DNA of 64,000 nt from Dactylococcopsis salina PCC 8305 (GCF_000317615.1 NC_019780.1:744001-808000), one strand, 5' to 3'. Positions 42,798 to 50,516 are shown, numbered from the stretch's first letter. Program-made: numbers and translations. The notes: generated from the sequence alone by a model not told the origin.

Positions 42798-45450
42798 ATG
42801 AAAGAAGATAAGTTAAATCCCATTCACCCAGGAGAGGTACGTGCGACCTGAAAAGGTCGGTTGAATCGGTGTAACCCTTACACCACAGGGATTTCCACCC
42901 CTGTCCTTCATGGAAAGCTCTCTTTTTGGAGAGTGGCGACACTGGTAGTAAGTAATGAACTCAGTGGAATGCACGCCCCAAACGTAACGGTTGCTAGTAG
43001 GGTTAACTGGTTTCCGCGCTAGAAGGAGAGTTGGAAGGATGAACATAGCCTAAGTTGATGAATAAACTGCGTGACCCTGGAAATAGCCAAATTACCCCTG
43101 ATAGGCTATCACCAAAATGGTAAGAGGGTGGTTTATATGTTGTACTGCCATATAAACGTGGAAACTCATCCCCTCCGCAGAAAAGTCAACCATCCTAGCC
43201 AATTCGTATGTTCAATCGATACAACAGGGTAAGCCCTACAAGGTCTGTCAGAGGTCGAACTGGCAGTAGGTCGAAGGTAACGGAGACGGAATCCCTTGGA
43301 AGGTAGAAGATGAGACAAAAAGCGAATGCCAGCCTGTAATGGGATGGATAGGGGTTCAAGATTTGCCCTTGAGCGAAAGCAATAGCAGACTTGTCTTGGG
43401 TCTTATACGAAAGAGAAAACAACAAGGAAACTAAACGGAGACAGAAGTTAGATGTCAAGCCCTAGTTTGATAAATGGAGTCGATGGACAGTTGACCGACT
43501 GGAGTCAGATTAACTGGCGAAAAGCTCGGAAGATTGTTAAGAATCTACGTGGTCGTATCTTTCGCGCTAGAAGTCTTGGTAAGTGGAAGCAACTTCGTCG
43601 GTTGCAGAAACTTTTGTTACGAAGCCGTGCTAATTTGCTTTTATCAGTGCGACAAATCACTCAAGTTAATCTAGGAAAGCGTACCGCAGGGGTAGATAAG
43701 GAGGTAATCAATACCCCAGACGAGCGAGTGAAACTTGTGAACAGTTGGGAGATGCCTAAAGCTAACCCAACACGACGAGTCTACTTACCCAAACCTAACG
43801 GGAAGAAACGTCCCCTCGGAATCCCTACCGTTCGGGATAGAGTCGCACAAGCAATAATTAAAAATATACTAGAACCCGAATGGGAAGCGGTATTTGAGCC
43901 TAACTCCTATGGGTTTAGATGCGGGCGGAGTTGCCACGATGCCATAGGACAATGCTTTAACAAGTTGAGTTCTTGCAAAGCAGGTGGACACCTCTGGGTT
44001 CTAGACGCTGACATTAAGGGCTTCTTCGACAACATTGCCCATGAATCCATTCTGAAAGCAATCGAGTCCGTACCATATGGGGATTTAATTGAAGGATGGT
44101 TAAAAGCTGGTTATCTTGATAAAGGTGTACTGAATCCGTCCGACATGGGAACACCACAAGGTGGGGTGATTAGCCCTCTGTTAGCTAACATTGGGTTACA
44201 CGGATTGGAGGACTTCATCAAGTCAGTCAACTCTAAGCTCGGAGTTATTCGTTATGCGGATGATTTCGTGGTTACCTCAAAGGATAAGGAAAGCCTAGAA
44301 CATATACTTAACCAGATAAAGCAGTGGATGTTCGAACGAGGTCTGGAAATCAGCGCGGAGAAGACGAGAATCGTCTCGATGGAAGAAGGTTTTGACTTTC
44401 TTGGGTTCAACTTACGTCACTACGGTGGCAAACTATTGATTAAGCCCCAGAAAAAGAAGGTACTTGCCTTCTGTAAAAAGATTGGGGAAACTCTAAGCAA
44501 AATGAAAGCCTGTACTCAGGAAGAAGTCATTAAAGTCCTAAATCCACTTCTCCGAGGTTTTGCTAACTACTACAGAGGGGTGGTTAGCAAAGAAACCTTT
44601 AGTTACATCGAAAATCGCGTGTGGCACTACCTCTGGAAGTGGTGTTGTCGGCGACACTCAAATAAATCCAAAAACTGGGTAGCTAACAAATACTTCGGTT
44701 CGTATAAAGGGAATCGTTGGACTTTTATGTGCAAAGGGACTGGTCGTGGAGGTAAAGATAAACTCTTTGTTCTTTATGAAATCAGTAGTACACCCATAGT
44801 AAGGCATATAAAAGTCAAAGGGAAATCAAGCCCTGATGACCCCTCACTTCGGGATTATTGGCAAAAACGTAACCTCAAGATAGGAAAACAAAGATGGGCG
44901 AAAGGTAGTAAATACGAACAAGTAGCCAATACACAAGAACATAAATGTCCTGTCTGTGGTGAAAGCCTCTATAACGGAGAAGAAATCGAGACCCATCACA
45001 TAGTACCTGTGAAATACGGTGGCTCAGACGACGCTGAGAATTTAATCCACTTGCACAAAGCGTGTCATAAGCAGGTACACAGTTCAAAATCCAAGACAAA
45101 GGCTGGAAGTAAGAGCCTCAGCCGTATGATGGGAAACTGTCACGTACGGTTCTTAGGGGAGGGGAGAGAGGCGACTCTCGAACCTTACCCGATTGTTAGA
45201 AGAATTTATTAAACCAATGAATCTTGAGATCAATCAAATTGCTTCGTCTTTAAAAGTACCAACCCAACAGATCCATGACATTATTAATGGCAAAAAAGCA
45301 ATCACCGCAGATTTGGCTCTACGTTTAGCTTATTTCTTCAAGATGTCGCCACATTTTTGGCTAGGATTGCAGATGGATTATGATTTAGATACTGTCAAAG
45401 ATCAGGTAGGAAAAAAGTTGAAAGAAGAAATTACAGTTTTTGAAAATTAA
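42798..45450 (+). CDS. higA: HigA-family antitoxin split by a group II intron
   Basis: Exon 1 is 42798-42840 ([14 protein letters not shown]...), exon 2 is 45194-45450. Joining them restores codon CTG and gives 99 residues: ...[20 protein letters not shown], then a helix-turn-helix ([20 protein letters not shown]) and [20 protein letters not shown], all typical of HigA. It would bind HigB and repress the operon. Expression as a full protein requires splicing of the intron at 42841-45193. The distal half alone would lack the N-terminal arm. Confidence 0.85.
42841..45193 (+). mobile_element. Group II intron with encoded reverse transcriptase
   Basis: The element starts GTGCGACC and ends CTTACCCGAT. 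Domain V is at about 45119-45153 (CAGCCGTATGATGGG...CACGTACGGTTCT). It is inserted between the C and TG of a HigA leucine codon, and removing it restores the antitoxin frame exactly. A protein gene (43452-45212) lies in domain IV. About 2.35 kb, a normal size. It is closely related in its ends and domain V to the ORF-less intron at 27436. Confidence 0.9.
43452..45212 (+). CDS. ltrA: Group II intron-encoded reverse transcriptase/maturase with HNH domain
   Basis: The 586-residue protein has N-terminal RT0 sequences ([20 protein letters not shown]), RT blocks with [15 protein letters not shown] and the catalytic [10 protein letters not shown] (YADD), a maturase X domain ([19 protein letters not shown]) and a C-terminal HNH nuclease ([20 protein letters not shown], then [14 protein letters not shown]). 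It should support splicing and retrohoming. The stop at 45210-45212 lies 19 bases inside higA exon 2, because the frame runs through domains V and VI. The true end may be earlier or indeed as given. Confidence 0.92.
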   Translation: MSSPSLINGVDGQLTDWSQINWRKARKIVKNLRGRIFRARSLGKWKQLRRLQKLLLRSRANLLLSVRQITQVNLGKRTAGVDKEVINTPDERVKLVNSWEMPKANPTRRVYLPKPNGKKRPLGIPTVRDRVAQAIIKNILEPEWEAVFEPNSYGFRCGRSCHDAIGQCFNKLSSCKAGGHLWVLDADIKGFFDNIAHESILKAIESVPYGDLIEGWLKAGYLDKGVLNPSDMGTPQGGVISPLLANIGLHGLEDFIKSVNSKLGVIRYADDFVVTSKDKESLEHILNQIKQWMFERGLEISAEKTRIVSMEEGFDFLGFNLRHYGGKLLIKPQKKKVLAFCKKIGETLSKMKACTQEEVIKVLNPLLRGFANYYRGVVSKETFSYIENRVWHYLWKWCCRRHSNKSKNWVANKYFGSYKGNRWTFMCKGTGRGGKDKLFVLYEISSTPIVRHIKVKGKSSPDDPSLRDYWQKRNLKIGKQRWAKGSKYEQVANTQEHKCPVCGESLYNGEEIETHHIVPVKYGGSDDAENLIHLHKACHKQVHSSKSKTKAGSKSLSRMMGNCHVRFLGEGREATLEPYPIVRRIY

Positions 45451-45650
45451 AACTCGAAAAAGTTTTCTCTTTCTTGGAGAAAATCCTCAAATCTTTTTAC
45501 AGCTATATCACAATAATCACGTCTGATCTCAAACCCTAAGAAAATCCTTCCTAATCCCACTGCTGCGATACCAGTTGAACCCGATCCCGCAAATGGGTCT
45601 AACACTAACTCTATTATCAATAACAAAGCAAAACCTAACTTTTTAAGCAA
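45447..45650 (-). pseudogene. C-terminal fragment of an N4/N6 DNA methyltransferase
   Basis: The frame reads [20 protein letters not shown] and [20 protein letters not shown], the end of beta-class amino-methyltransferases. The catalytic DPPY motif and the target domain that should precede it are absent, and the upstream sequence is unrelated. It overlaps the end of higA by 4 bases. It is a relic of a further R-M gene. Confidence 0.75.
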
Positions 45651-45674
45651 GCGACTACTTTTTAAAGTTAAGTT

Positions 45675-45766
45675 GCGCGATCGCGATTATTGAGATAGCA
45701 AAAACTAAGGAAAAAGAAGCAATCAAACAAGCTGATGCAATGGTCAAAGTAATTTTAAACTATTAG
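45675..45766 (+). pseudogene. Duplicate of the adenine methyltransferase tail (copy 2)
   Basis: GCGATCGCGATTATTGAG followed by AAGAAGCAATCAAACAAGC and TATTAG repeats the end of the gene at 40761-42296 with a few changes. It starts in a HIP1 site and is not part of any frame. It is the uninterrupted (empty-site) version of the HIP1 junction seen in copy 3 at 47313. Confidence 0.8.
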
Positions 45767-45803
45767 CAGTATAGGTGTAGCCTAATCGTGCTACCAAAAA
45801 AGA

Positions 45804-46209
45804 TCATGGCAATTCCCAATCTTCATAAGCTAACTCCTCAATGCGACTAAATTCTCTAACATTATGAGTTACTAATGTTAAATTATTAACAATTGCAATT
45901 GAAGCAATTTGCAAGTCATAGACACCAATTGGAGTTCCTTTCTGATTAAGCTGATCGCGCCAATAACCTGCTATTTTAGCCGCTTCGCTATTAAATCCAA
46001 AGCTAGAAAATTGTTTAAAAAAAACGCTTTAATTTATTAAGATTTTCCTCAGTTTTGCGACTCCGATATGCACCATAATATAGTTCAAATTCAACAACAG
46101 TACAAACGTAAATTTGCTTAGGATTAATTTGAGCAAGTCGTCTAATAACTCTCTCACTACTGCCATTTAGTAACTTAACACAAACATTAGTATCTAAAAG
46201 ATAAGTCAT
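45804..46209 (-). pseudogene. vapC: VapC-type PIN-domain toxin, broken by a frameshift
   Basis: From ATG 46209 the frame reads TYLLDTNVCVKLLNGSSERV (first PIN aspartate in LLDTN) and EFELYYGAYRSRKTEENLNK, then stops in an 8-base A/T run (46017-46024). With one base fewer it continues as KQFSSFGFNSEAAKIAGYWR and GVYDLQIASIAIVNNLTLVT, ending HNVREFSRIEELAYEDWELP. VapC toxins cleave tRNA or rRNA. The partner gene overlaps by 4 bases. Loss of one homopolymer base could restore the gene. Confidence 0.8.
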
Positions 46210-46460
46210 AACAACGGTTCGCGTTCTTGATCTTCTGGTTGAGGTTCTCGCACCAGAGGTTCACCCTCCCAACCACCAATCACTTCTTCAAAAAAATTCG
46301 GTAGCCATCCTTCCTGTTGAACTTCTATGTCTTTTTCCTGTAATGTTTATGCTAAAAGTTCTGTTGCTTCTGCTTCTACGCTACGATTATTTTGCGTGGC
46401 TAATTTTTCTAATCTTGCCCATAAATGAGGAGGAATTTTATCTAAAATAAGTTGTGCCAT
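46206..46460 (-). pseudogene. vapB: VapB-type antitoxin with an internal stop
   Basis: The frame begins MAQLILDKIPPHLWARLEKL and NNRSVEAEATELLA, an RHH-like DNA-binding start, then meets an in-frame TAA (46347-46349). The same frame continues QEKDIEVQQEGWLPNFFEEV to an end (REPQPEDQEREPLL) overlapping the vapC start (ATGA). Unless the stop is read through or is an error, the antitoxin is truncated to 37 residues. Both halves of this module are therefore damaged. Confidence 0.75.
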
Positions 46461-46506
46461 ATTTTTTGCAATTAGCAAAGATAATTGTACTTATTTTTAT
46501 AATACC

Positions 46507-46693
46507 ATAACTTTAAAGATCAAGAAACTGAAAAAATCTTTGAACGTACTTGATCGCGAAAACTTCCTTTAGAAATTCAGCAAGTAGCCCTGCGAAAGTT
46601 GCGAATGTTAAACCGCTAGCTTATTTCTTCAAGATGTCGCCACATTTTTGGCTAGGATTGCAGATGGATTATGATTTAGATACTGTCAAAGAT
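46507..46693 (+). pseudogene. Deleted second copy of higBA
   Basis: 46507-46616 is a diverged copy of the first half of higB (FKDQETEKIFERT), followed directly at 46617 by the second half of higA ([20 protein letters not shown]). The stretch in between, including the intron insertion point, is absent. So this allele arose by a deletion between the two genes. It ends at a junction shared with 45651 (AGCGACTACTTTT). Confidence 0.8.
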
Positions 46694-46744
46694 AGCGACT
46701 ACTTTTTAAATTTGCGCGATCGCGCCCAATACAAAAGTTAACCA

Positions 46745-47212
46745 ATGACTGTTCCTGACTATCAAAGTTTAATGTTTCCCCTTCTCGCTTTTTGCAATGA
46801 TTCAAATGAACACAACGCACAAGAAGCGATCGATGCTTTAGCCATTCAATTCCAACTAACTGCTACTGAAAAAAATGAATTGCTTCCCAGTGGAAAACAA
46901 ACACGCTTCGCCAATCGTATGGGTTGGGCGAGAACTTATCTAAAAAAAGCTAAATTAATTGAAAGTACCGCTAGAGGTAAATTTAAAATTACAGAACGAG
47001 GAAAGCAGTTGCTAAAGACGAATCACGAGCAAAAAATTAGTGCTAAAGACTTGGAACAATTTGCCGAGTATTTAGAGTTTAAAAAGCAATCAAACTCAAA
47101 TGCGGTTAATTCTGCTTTGAGAATGTTATACCATTTTGGAGAATTGGCGCTACAGTATCGACGACTTAAGCCCCCCAAACTTGGGGGGTTGGGGGGCTTT
47201 AAGGTAACTTGA
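46745..47212 (+). pseudogene. N-terminal part of an Mrr-type restriction protein
   Basis: The first 120 residues (TVPDYQSLMFPLLAFCNDSN, then TRFANRMGWARTYLKKAKLI and KGKFKITERGKQLLKTN-like) match the Mrr N-terminal winged-helix domain. The catalytic Mrr_cat domain (with the QxK motif) is missing. From about residue 128 the frame runs into a MITE (47128), which supplies the rest of the ORF (LRMLYHFGELALQ...). It cannot be a working nuclease as it stands. Confidence 0.75.
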
Positions 47213-47229
47213 CTTTTCCAAAATGGTAT
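47128..47229. mobile_element. MITE with ATACCATTTTGGA terminal inverted repeats
   Basis: The left end ATACCATTTTGGA (47128) and the right end TCCAAAATGGTAT (to 47229) are exact inverted repeats around CCCCCCAAACTTGGGGGG hairpin arms. This is the second complete copy of the element at 2455-2557. It interrupts the Mrr fragment and supplies its stop codon. Confidence 0.8.
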
Positions 47230-47268
47230 TAATTAATGTTGCTCAACGCTATAACAGCGATCACTAAG

Positions 47269-47437
47269 ATTGTCCCACGATCGCGCAGTTTGAGCAAGTC
47301 TTAGAATCCGACGCGATGTGGCAAAGCCACCGCCCTTTGGGCATCGCGATTATTGAGATAGCAAAAACTAACGAAAAAGAAGCAATCAAACAAGCTAATG
47401 TAATGGTCAAAGCAATGCTAAACTATTAGCAAAAGCA
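47269..47437 (+). pseudogene. Duplicate of the adenine methyltransferase tail (copy 3)
   Basis: The stretch repeats 42160-42303 (ATTGTCCCACGATCGCGCAG ... TATTAGCAAAAGC), including the end codons of the methyltransferase at 40761. It is interrupted at 47318-47344 by a small double-hairpin insert. It carries no start codon and is not expected to be translated. Confidence 0.8.
47318..47344. mobile_element. 27-bp double-hairpin insert in a HIP1 site
   Basis: Compared with 45677-45700, 27 extra bases lie between GCGAT and CGCG. They fold as GTGGC-aaa-GCCAC and GCCC-ttt-GGGC, and the last two bases (AT) duplicate the target AT. Related inserts occupy HIP1 sites at 30922-30949, 31727-31753 and 31812-31838; there the second stem is GCTC-tcc-GAGC, a paired change. 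It resembles the small dispersed repeats reported from Nostoc-type cyanobacteria. Confidence 0.85.
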
Positions 47438-47541
47438 AGCTCTGTAAGTTGCGCGATCGCATCTAATCGAGCAATAACCTGATCGAGGTCAACAGCAACT
47501 GACCCCGACCAGAACAGTTTCCAAAGTAAAATGACGAAGTT

Positions 47542-47637
47542 TTAGAGAACTTTCGCCGCACGTAATCCAAAGTAAAGTCCTAAAGCGAGAACTGTATAAC
47601 CGATTAAAATACCGAGGTAAGCAATTGCACCAGACAT
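47542..47637 (-). CDS. petL: PetL-like cytochrome b6f small subunit
   Basis: This 31-residue frame, too short for routine gene finding, reads SGAIAYLGILIGYTVLALGL and ends YFGLRAAKVL. One hydrophobic helix followed by a short basic end and the length of 31 residues fit PetL, a peripheral subunit of cytochrome b6f. Another photosynthetic micro-peptide (such as a Psb or Ndh subunit) is possible. A start ATG at 47637 is preceded by GGAAAGGAAA. It is 69 bases from a divergent methyltransferase gene. Confidence 0.6.
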   Translation of the reverse strand: MSGAIAYLGILIGYTVLALGLYFGLRAAKVL

Positions 47638-47706
47638 AATTTTCCTTTCCTGATTTATTTTACAATACTAGACTAGCAGATAGTGAGTCAGTGAGCTTAG
47701 GGTCAA

Positions 47707-48318
47707 ATGAAAATTTACTCTCAATATATTTTTCCTCGTCTTTTAGATTGGACAATGGCAAGTTCAACGATGAGCAAATATCGCAAACAACTGTTACAAG
47801 AAGTAACAGGAGAGGTGTTAGAAATTGGTTTTGGAACGGGATTAAATCTAGCTTACTATCCAGAAACAATCACCCATTTAACAACCGTTGATGTGAACGC
47901 GGGGATGAATCAGTTGGCGAAAAAACGCATTAAAGAAGCGTCCTTTCCTGTGAGTTGCAATGTCCTTAATGGAGACACTTTACCGTTTGCGGATCAGTGT
48001 TTCGATAGTGTCGTTAGCACTTGGACGTTATGTAGTATTACCAACATTGATCAGGCTTTAAAACAAGTTTATCGAGTGCTAAAACCAGAAGGAAAGTTTT
48101 TCTTTATCGAACATGGTTTAAGTGATAATCCACAAGTACAGGTTTGGCAAAATCGTCTCACTCCCTTGCAAAAAATGATTGGTGATGGTTGTCATCTTAA
48201 TCGTAATATGGAGGCGTTAATCTCTCGATATTTTCCGCAGATTCAATTAGAAAAGTTTAAATTAGAAACTGAACCCGAAATTATCGGCTACCTTTATCAA
48301 GGAGTAGCGACAAAGTGA
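47707..48318 (+). CDS. Class I SAM-dependent methyltransferase
   Basis: The 203-residue protein has VLEIGFGTGLNLAYYPET (SAM motif I), TVDVNAGMNQLAKKR (acidic loop), then GDTLPFADQCFDSVVSTWTL and LKPEGKFFFIEHGLSD. It resembles small ubiE-like or METTL7-like enzymes. The substrate is unknown. ATG at 47707 is well placed. It stands alone between petL-like and SemiSWEET genes. Confidence 0.85.
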   Translation: MKIYSQYIFPRLLDWTMASSTMSKYRKQLLQEVTGEVLEIGFGTGLNLAYYPETITHLTTVDVNAGMNQLAKKRIKEASFPVSCNVLNGDTLPFADQCFDSVVSTWTLCSITNIDQALKQVYRVLKPEGKFFFIEHGLSDNPQVQVWQNRLTPLQKMIGDGCHLNRNMEALISRYFPQIQLEKFKLETEPEIIGYLYQGVATK

Positions 48319-48349
48319 AGGAAATTAACGATTATTTTTTTTGAGGATT

Positions 48350-48613
48350 CTATCCATATCGAAACTTAAAAATTAAGATGGTAAAAGCGAGGATAAAGGT
48401 AATAATGTTAGCCAATAAAATCGGTAAATCACCGATATTGAAACCATAAACGATCCATAAAAAAACGCCAGTGCAAAAAGTAGAAAACATTCCTAAAGAA
48501 ATGTCTTTTGCTGATTTCGATTGCCAAGTTTTAATCACTTGTGGGAGGAAGGCGATCGTGGTTAACGTACCGGCGGCTAAACCAATGATAGTAAAGAGGT
48601 TGGTGTCTTCCAT
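48350..48613 (-). CDS. SemiSWEET-type sugar transporter
   Basis: The 87-residue protein has three hydrophobic helices and the PQ-loop-type motif TTIAFLPQVIKTWQSKSAKD and ISLGMFSTFCTGVFLWIVYG, typical of SemiSWEET half-transporters. These function as dimers and carry sugars down their gradient. Length and motif spacing are normal. The substrate is not determinable. Confidence 0.85.
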   Translation of the reverse strand: MEDTNLFTIIGLAAGTLTTIAFLPQVIKTWQSKSAKDISLGMFSTFCTGVFLWIVYGFNIGDLPILLANIITFILAFTILIFKFRYG

Positions 48614-48659
48614 GAATTGAACAGATAAGGGTGTTTAGTTGGCAATTATAGCATTGCTT

Positions 48660-49550
48660 TTAGTGAAATAGTCCCTTAATTTCTTGCCAGATTTTCCCTT
48701 GCTGATGAGAGGAATAAGTTTGGGTGAGAATACCATGTCGAGGGCTAAATAAAAGGGCGATCGAAAACAGAAGAACCGCAACCATCACAATCGCCGGTCC
48801 AGAGGGGATGTTAAAGTAATAGCTAATATACATCCCTGTAATACTAGCAATAACGCCAAAAATTGCACCGAAAAACATAACTTGATGAAGGCGTTTAAAT
48901 AAGAGATAAGCAGTCGCACTTGGGGTAATCAGTAAGGCTAAAACAAGGATGACACCGACGGTTTTTAAACTCGCGACGATCGTCAATGCAATTAATAGCA
49001 TTAAGCCAAAGTTTAGCAAGTTAACGGGAAGTCCAACCGCTTGTGATCCTTCAGGATCAAAGGTATAAAACAGCAGTTCTTTATAAATTAGAATAATCAC
49101 AGCAATCACGAATAAGGTAATCAAAAAAGTGTCTTTAACTTCCGTGAACGTAACGCCGAGGATATTCCCAAATAAAAAATGATTGAGGTCAATTTTATTA
49201 TCTTTTTGAATGAGGGTAATTAAAATAACACCCAACGCAAAAAAAGCCGAGAAAACAATTCCCATAGCTGCATCTTCTTTTAAAGGCGATCGCGATCGAA
49301 TCACCGCAATAATGAGGGTACTAAAAACACCCGCAATAAATGCCCCTAAATACATATTAACACCGAGCATAAAAGCAATTACAAGTCCAGGTAACATGGA
49401 ATGACTAATCGCATCTCCCAGTAAAGCTAAACGTTGTACCATGAGATAACTTCCCACTAAAGAGCAAATAATTCCCACAAAAATGGCAATTAATAAAGCA
49501 CGTTGCATAAAACTATATTGCAACGGATCAATTAAGAGATGATAATTCAT
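48660..49550 (-). CDS. mntB: Mn/Zn/Fe-type ABC transporter permease
   Basis: The 296-residue protein has eight or nine hydrophobic helices and the ABC-3 family signatures RLALLGDAISHSMLPGLVIA and LKTVGVILVLALLITPSATA. Together with the ATPase upstream (59 bases) and a divergent binding protein at 50517 it forms a metal uptake system of the MntABC/ZnuABC type. Mn is the likely substrate in a cyanobacterium. A repeat copy lies in the gap between it and the ATPase gene. Confidence 0.85.
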   Translation of the reverse strand: MNYHLLIDPLQYSFMQRALLIAIFVGIICSLVGSYLMVQRLALLGDAISHSMLPGLVIAFMLGVNMYLGAFIAGVFSTLIIAVIRSRSPLKEDAAMGIVFSAFFALGVILITLIQKDNKIDLNHFLFGNILGVTFTEVKDTFLITLFVIAVIILIYKELLFYTFDPEGSQAVGLPVNLLNFGLMLLIALTIVASLKTVGVILVLALLITPSATAYLLFKRLHQVMFFGAIFGVIASITGMYISYYFNIPSGPAIVMVAVLLFSIALLFSPRHGILTQTYSSHQQGKIWQEIKGLFH

Positions 49551-49609
49551 TTGGATAATTAATTTATTGGTGTTGGGTTTCGCTTCCCTCCACCCAACCT
49601 ACGGTTTAT

Positions 49610-50425
49610 CTAAATAGATTCTGAGAAGAAAAAAACCTTGCCACTATAAGCGCGATTTAAGTTTTTTTGGGTTAAAACTTGTTGTCTTTTCCCAGCCGCA
49701 ATTAATGTTTTATTGAGGAGAATTAAATCATCAAAGTTCGTAATCGTTGCGCCTAAATCGTGATTAACAACGACGACGGTTTTACCTGCGTTTGTTAATT
49801 GGTGGAAGATATCAAAAATGACAGTTTCAGTTTTTTGATCAATGCCAATAAACGGTTCATCTAAGAAGAAAATATCCGCTTGTTGGGCTAAAGCGCGCGC
49901 AATAAAAACCCGCTGTTGTTGTCCTCCAGATAAGTCTTTAATCGCTCGATCGCGCAATGTGTCCATTTCCACTCGCGCTAAAGCATCCAACGCCATCTGA
50001 CGAGACGCAGTAGAAAACCGATGAAACCATCCCGTTGCTTTCACTCGTCCCATCATTACCACATCCCACACTGTCGCCGGGTAATCCCAATCAATCATCG
50101 ATCGTTGAGGAACATAAGCAACGCGCGATCGATGCGCCACCAGAGAAGACTCTCCCCATCTCACCTTACCTTTCCCTTTCACTAACCCCAACATCGCCCT
50201 TAAAAGGGTGCTTTTCCCAGCGCCATTCGGTCCAATAATCCCTGTCAAACAACCAGGTTGAATCTGACAACTAATTCCCTGTAACGCTTCCACACGGCGA
50301 TAATAAACACTTAAATCCTTTACCACAATCGGACTCTCCCTTGTGGAAAGCAAAGTTAAAGGGAGTTGATCCCATTGTCTTGGAAAACGACAACTTTCTC
50401 CCCACCCATAATTAGCACTCGTCAT
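49610..50425 (-). CDS. mntA: Mn/Zn-type ABC transporter ATP-binding protein
   Basis: The protein has Walker A GIIGPNGAGKSTLLRAMLGL, the Q-loop VPQRS, the ABC signature KDLSGGQQQRVFIARALAQQ and Walker B IFFLDEPFIGID. The frame is open to 50683, but ATG at 50425 (MTSANYGWGESC) gives the normal family N-terminus and leaves room for a divergent promoter. It powers uptake through the permease gene that follows. MntA here is the transporter ATPase, not the toxin-system MntA at 4547. Confidence 0.88.
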   Translation of the reverse strand: MTSANYGWGESCRFPRQWDQLPLTLLSTRESPIVVKDLSVYYRRVEALQGISCQIQPGCLTGIIGPNGAGKSTLLRAMLGLVKGKGKVRWGESSLVAHRSRVAYVPQRSMIDWDYPATVWDVVMMGRVKATGWFHRFSTASRQMALDALARVEMDTLRDRAIKDLSGGQQQRVFIARALAQQADIFFLDEPFIGIDQKTETVIFDIFHQLTNAGKTVVVVNHDLGATITNFDDLILLNKTLIAAGKRQQVLTQKNLNRAYSGKVFFFSESI

Positions 50426-50469
50426 CAGAACAGTTCCCCCTAAATTATGAAAAAAATATGATAACGCCT

Positions 50470-50489
50470 TGATATGAATTAGGATATCA
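50470..50489. promoter_or_regulatory. Inverted repeat in the mnt divergent promoter
   Basis: TGATAT-GAATTAGG-ATATCA lies in the 91-base gap between the divergent mntA and mntC genes. The perfect 6-base arms and position fit an operator for a metal-dependent repressor or a response regulator binding site. No specific regulator can be named from this sequence. Confidence 0.4.
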
Positions 50490-50516
50490 CATACGGGACT
50501 CAAAAATGAAACAAAT

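Noticed and set aside
43195..43458. Minus-strand ORF in the 5' part of the second intron
   Set aside because: The sequence is ribozyme domains I-III, and the ORF has no recognisable protein pattern.
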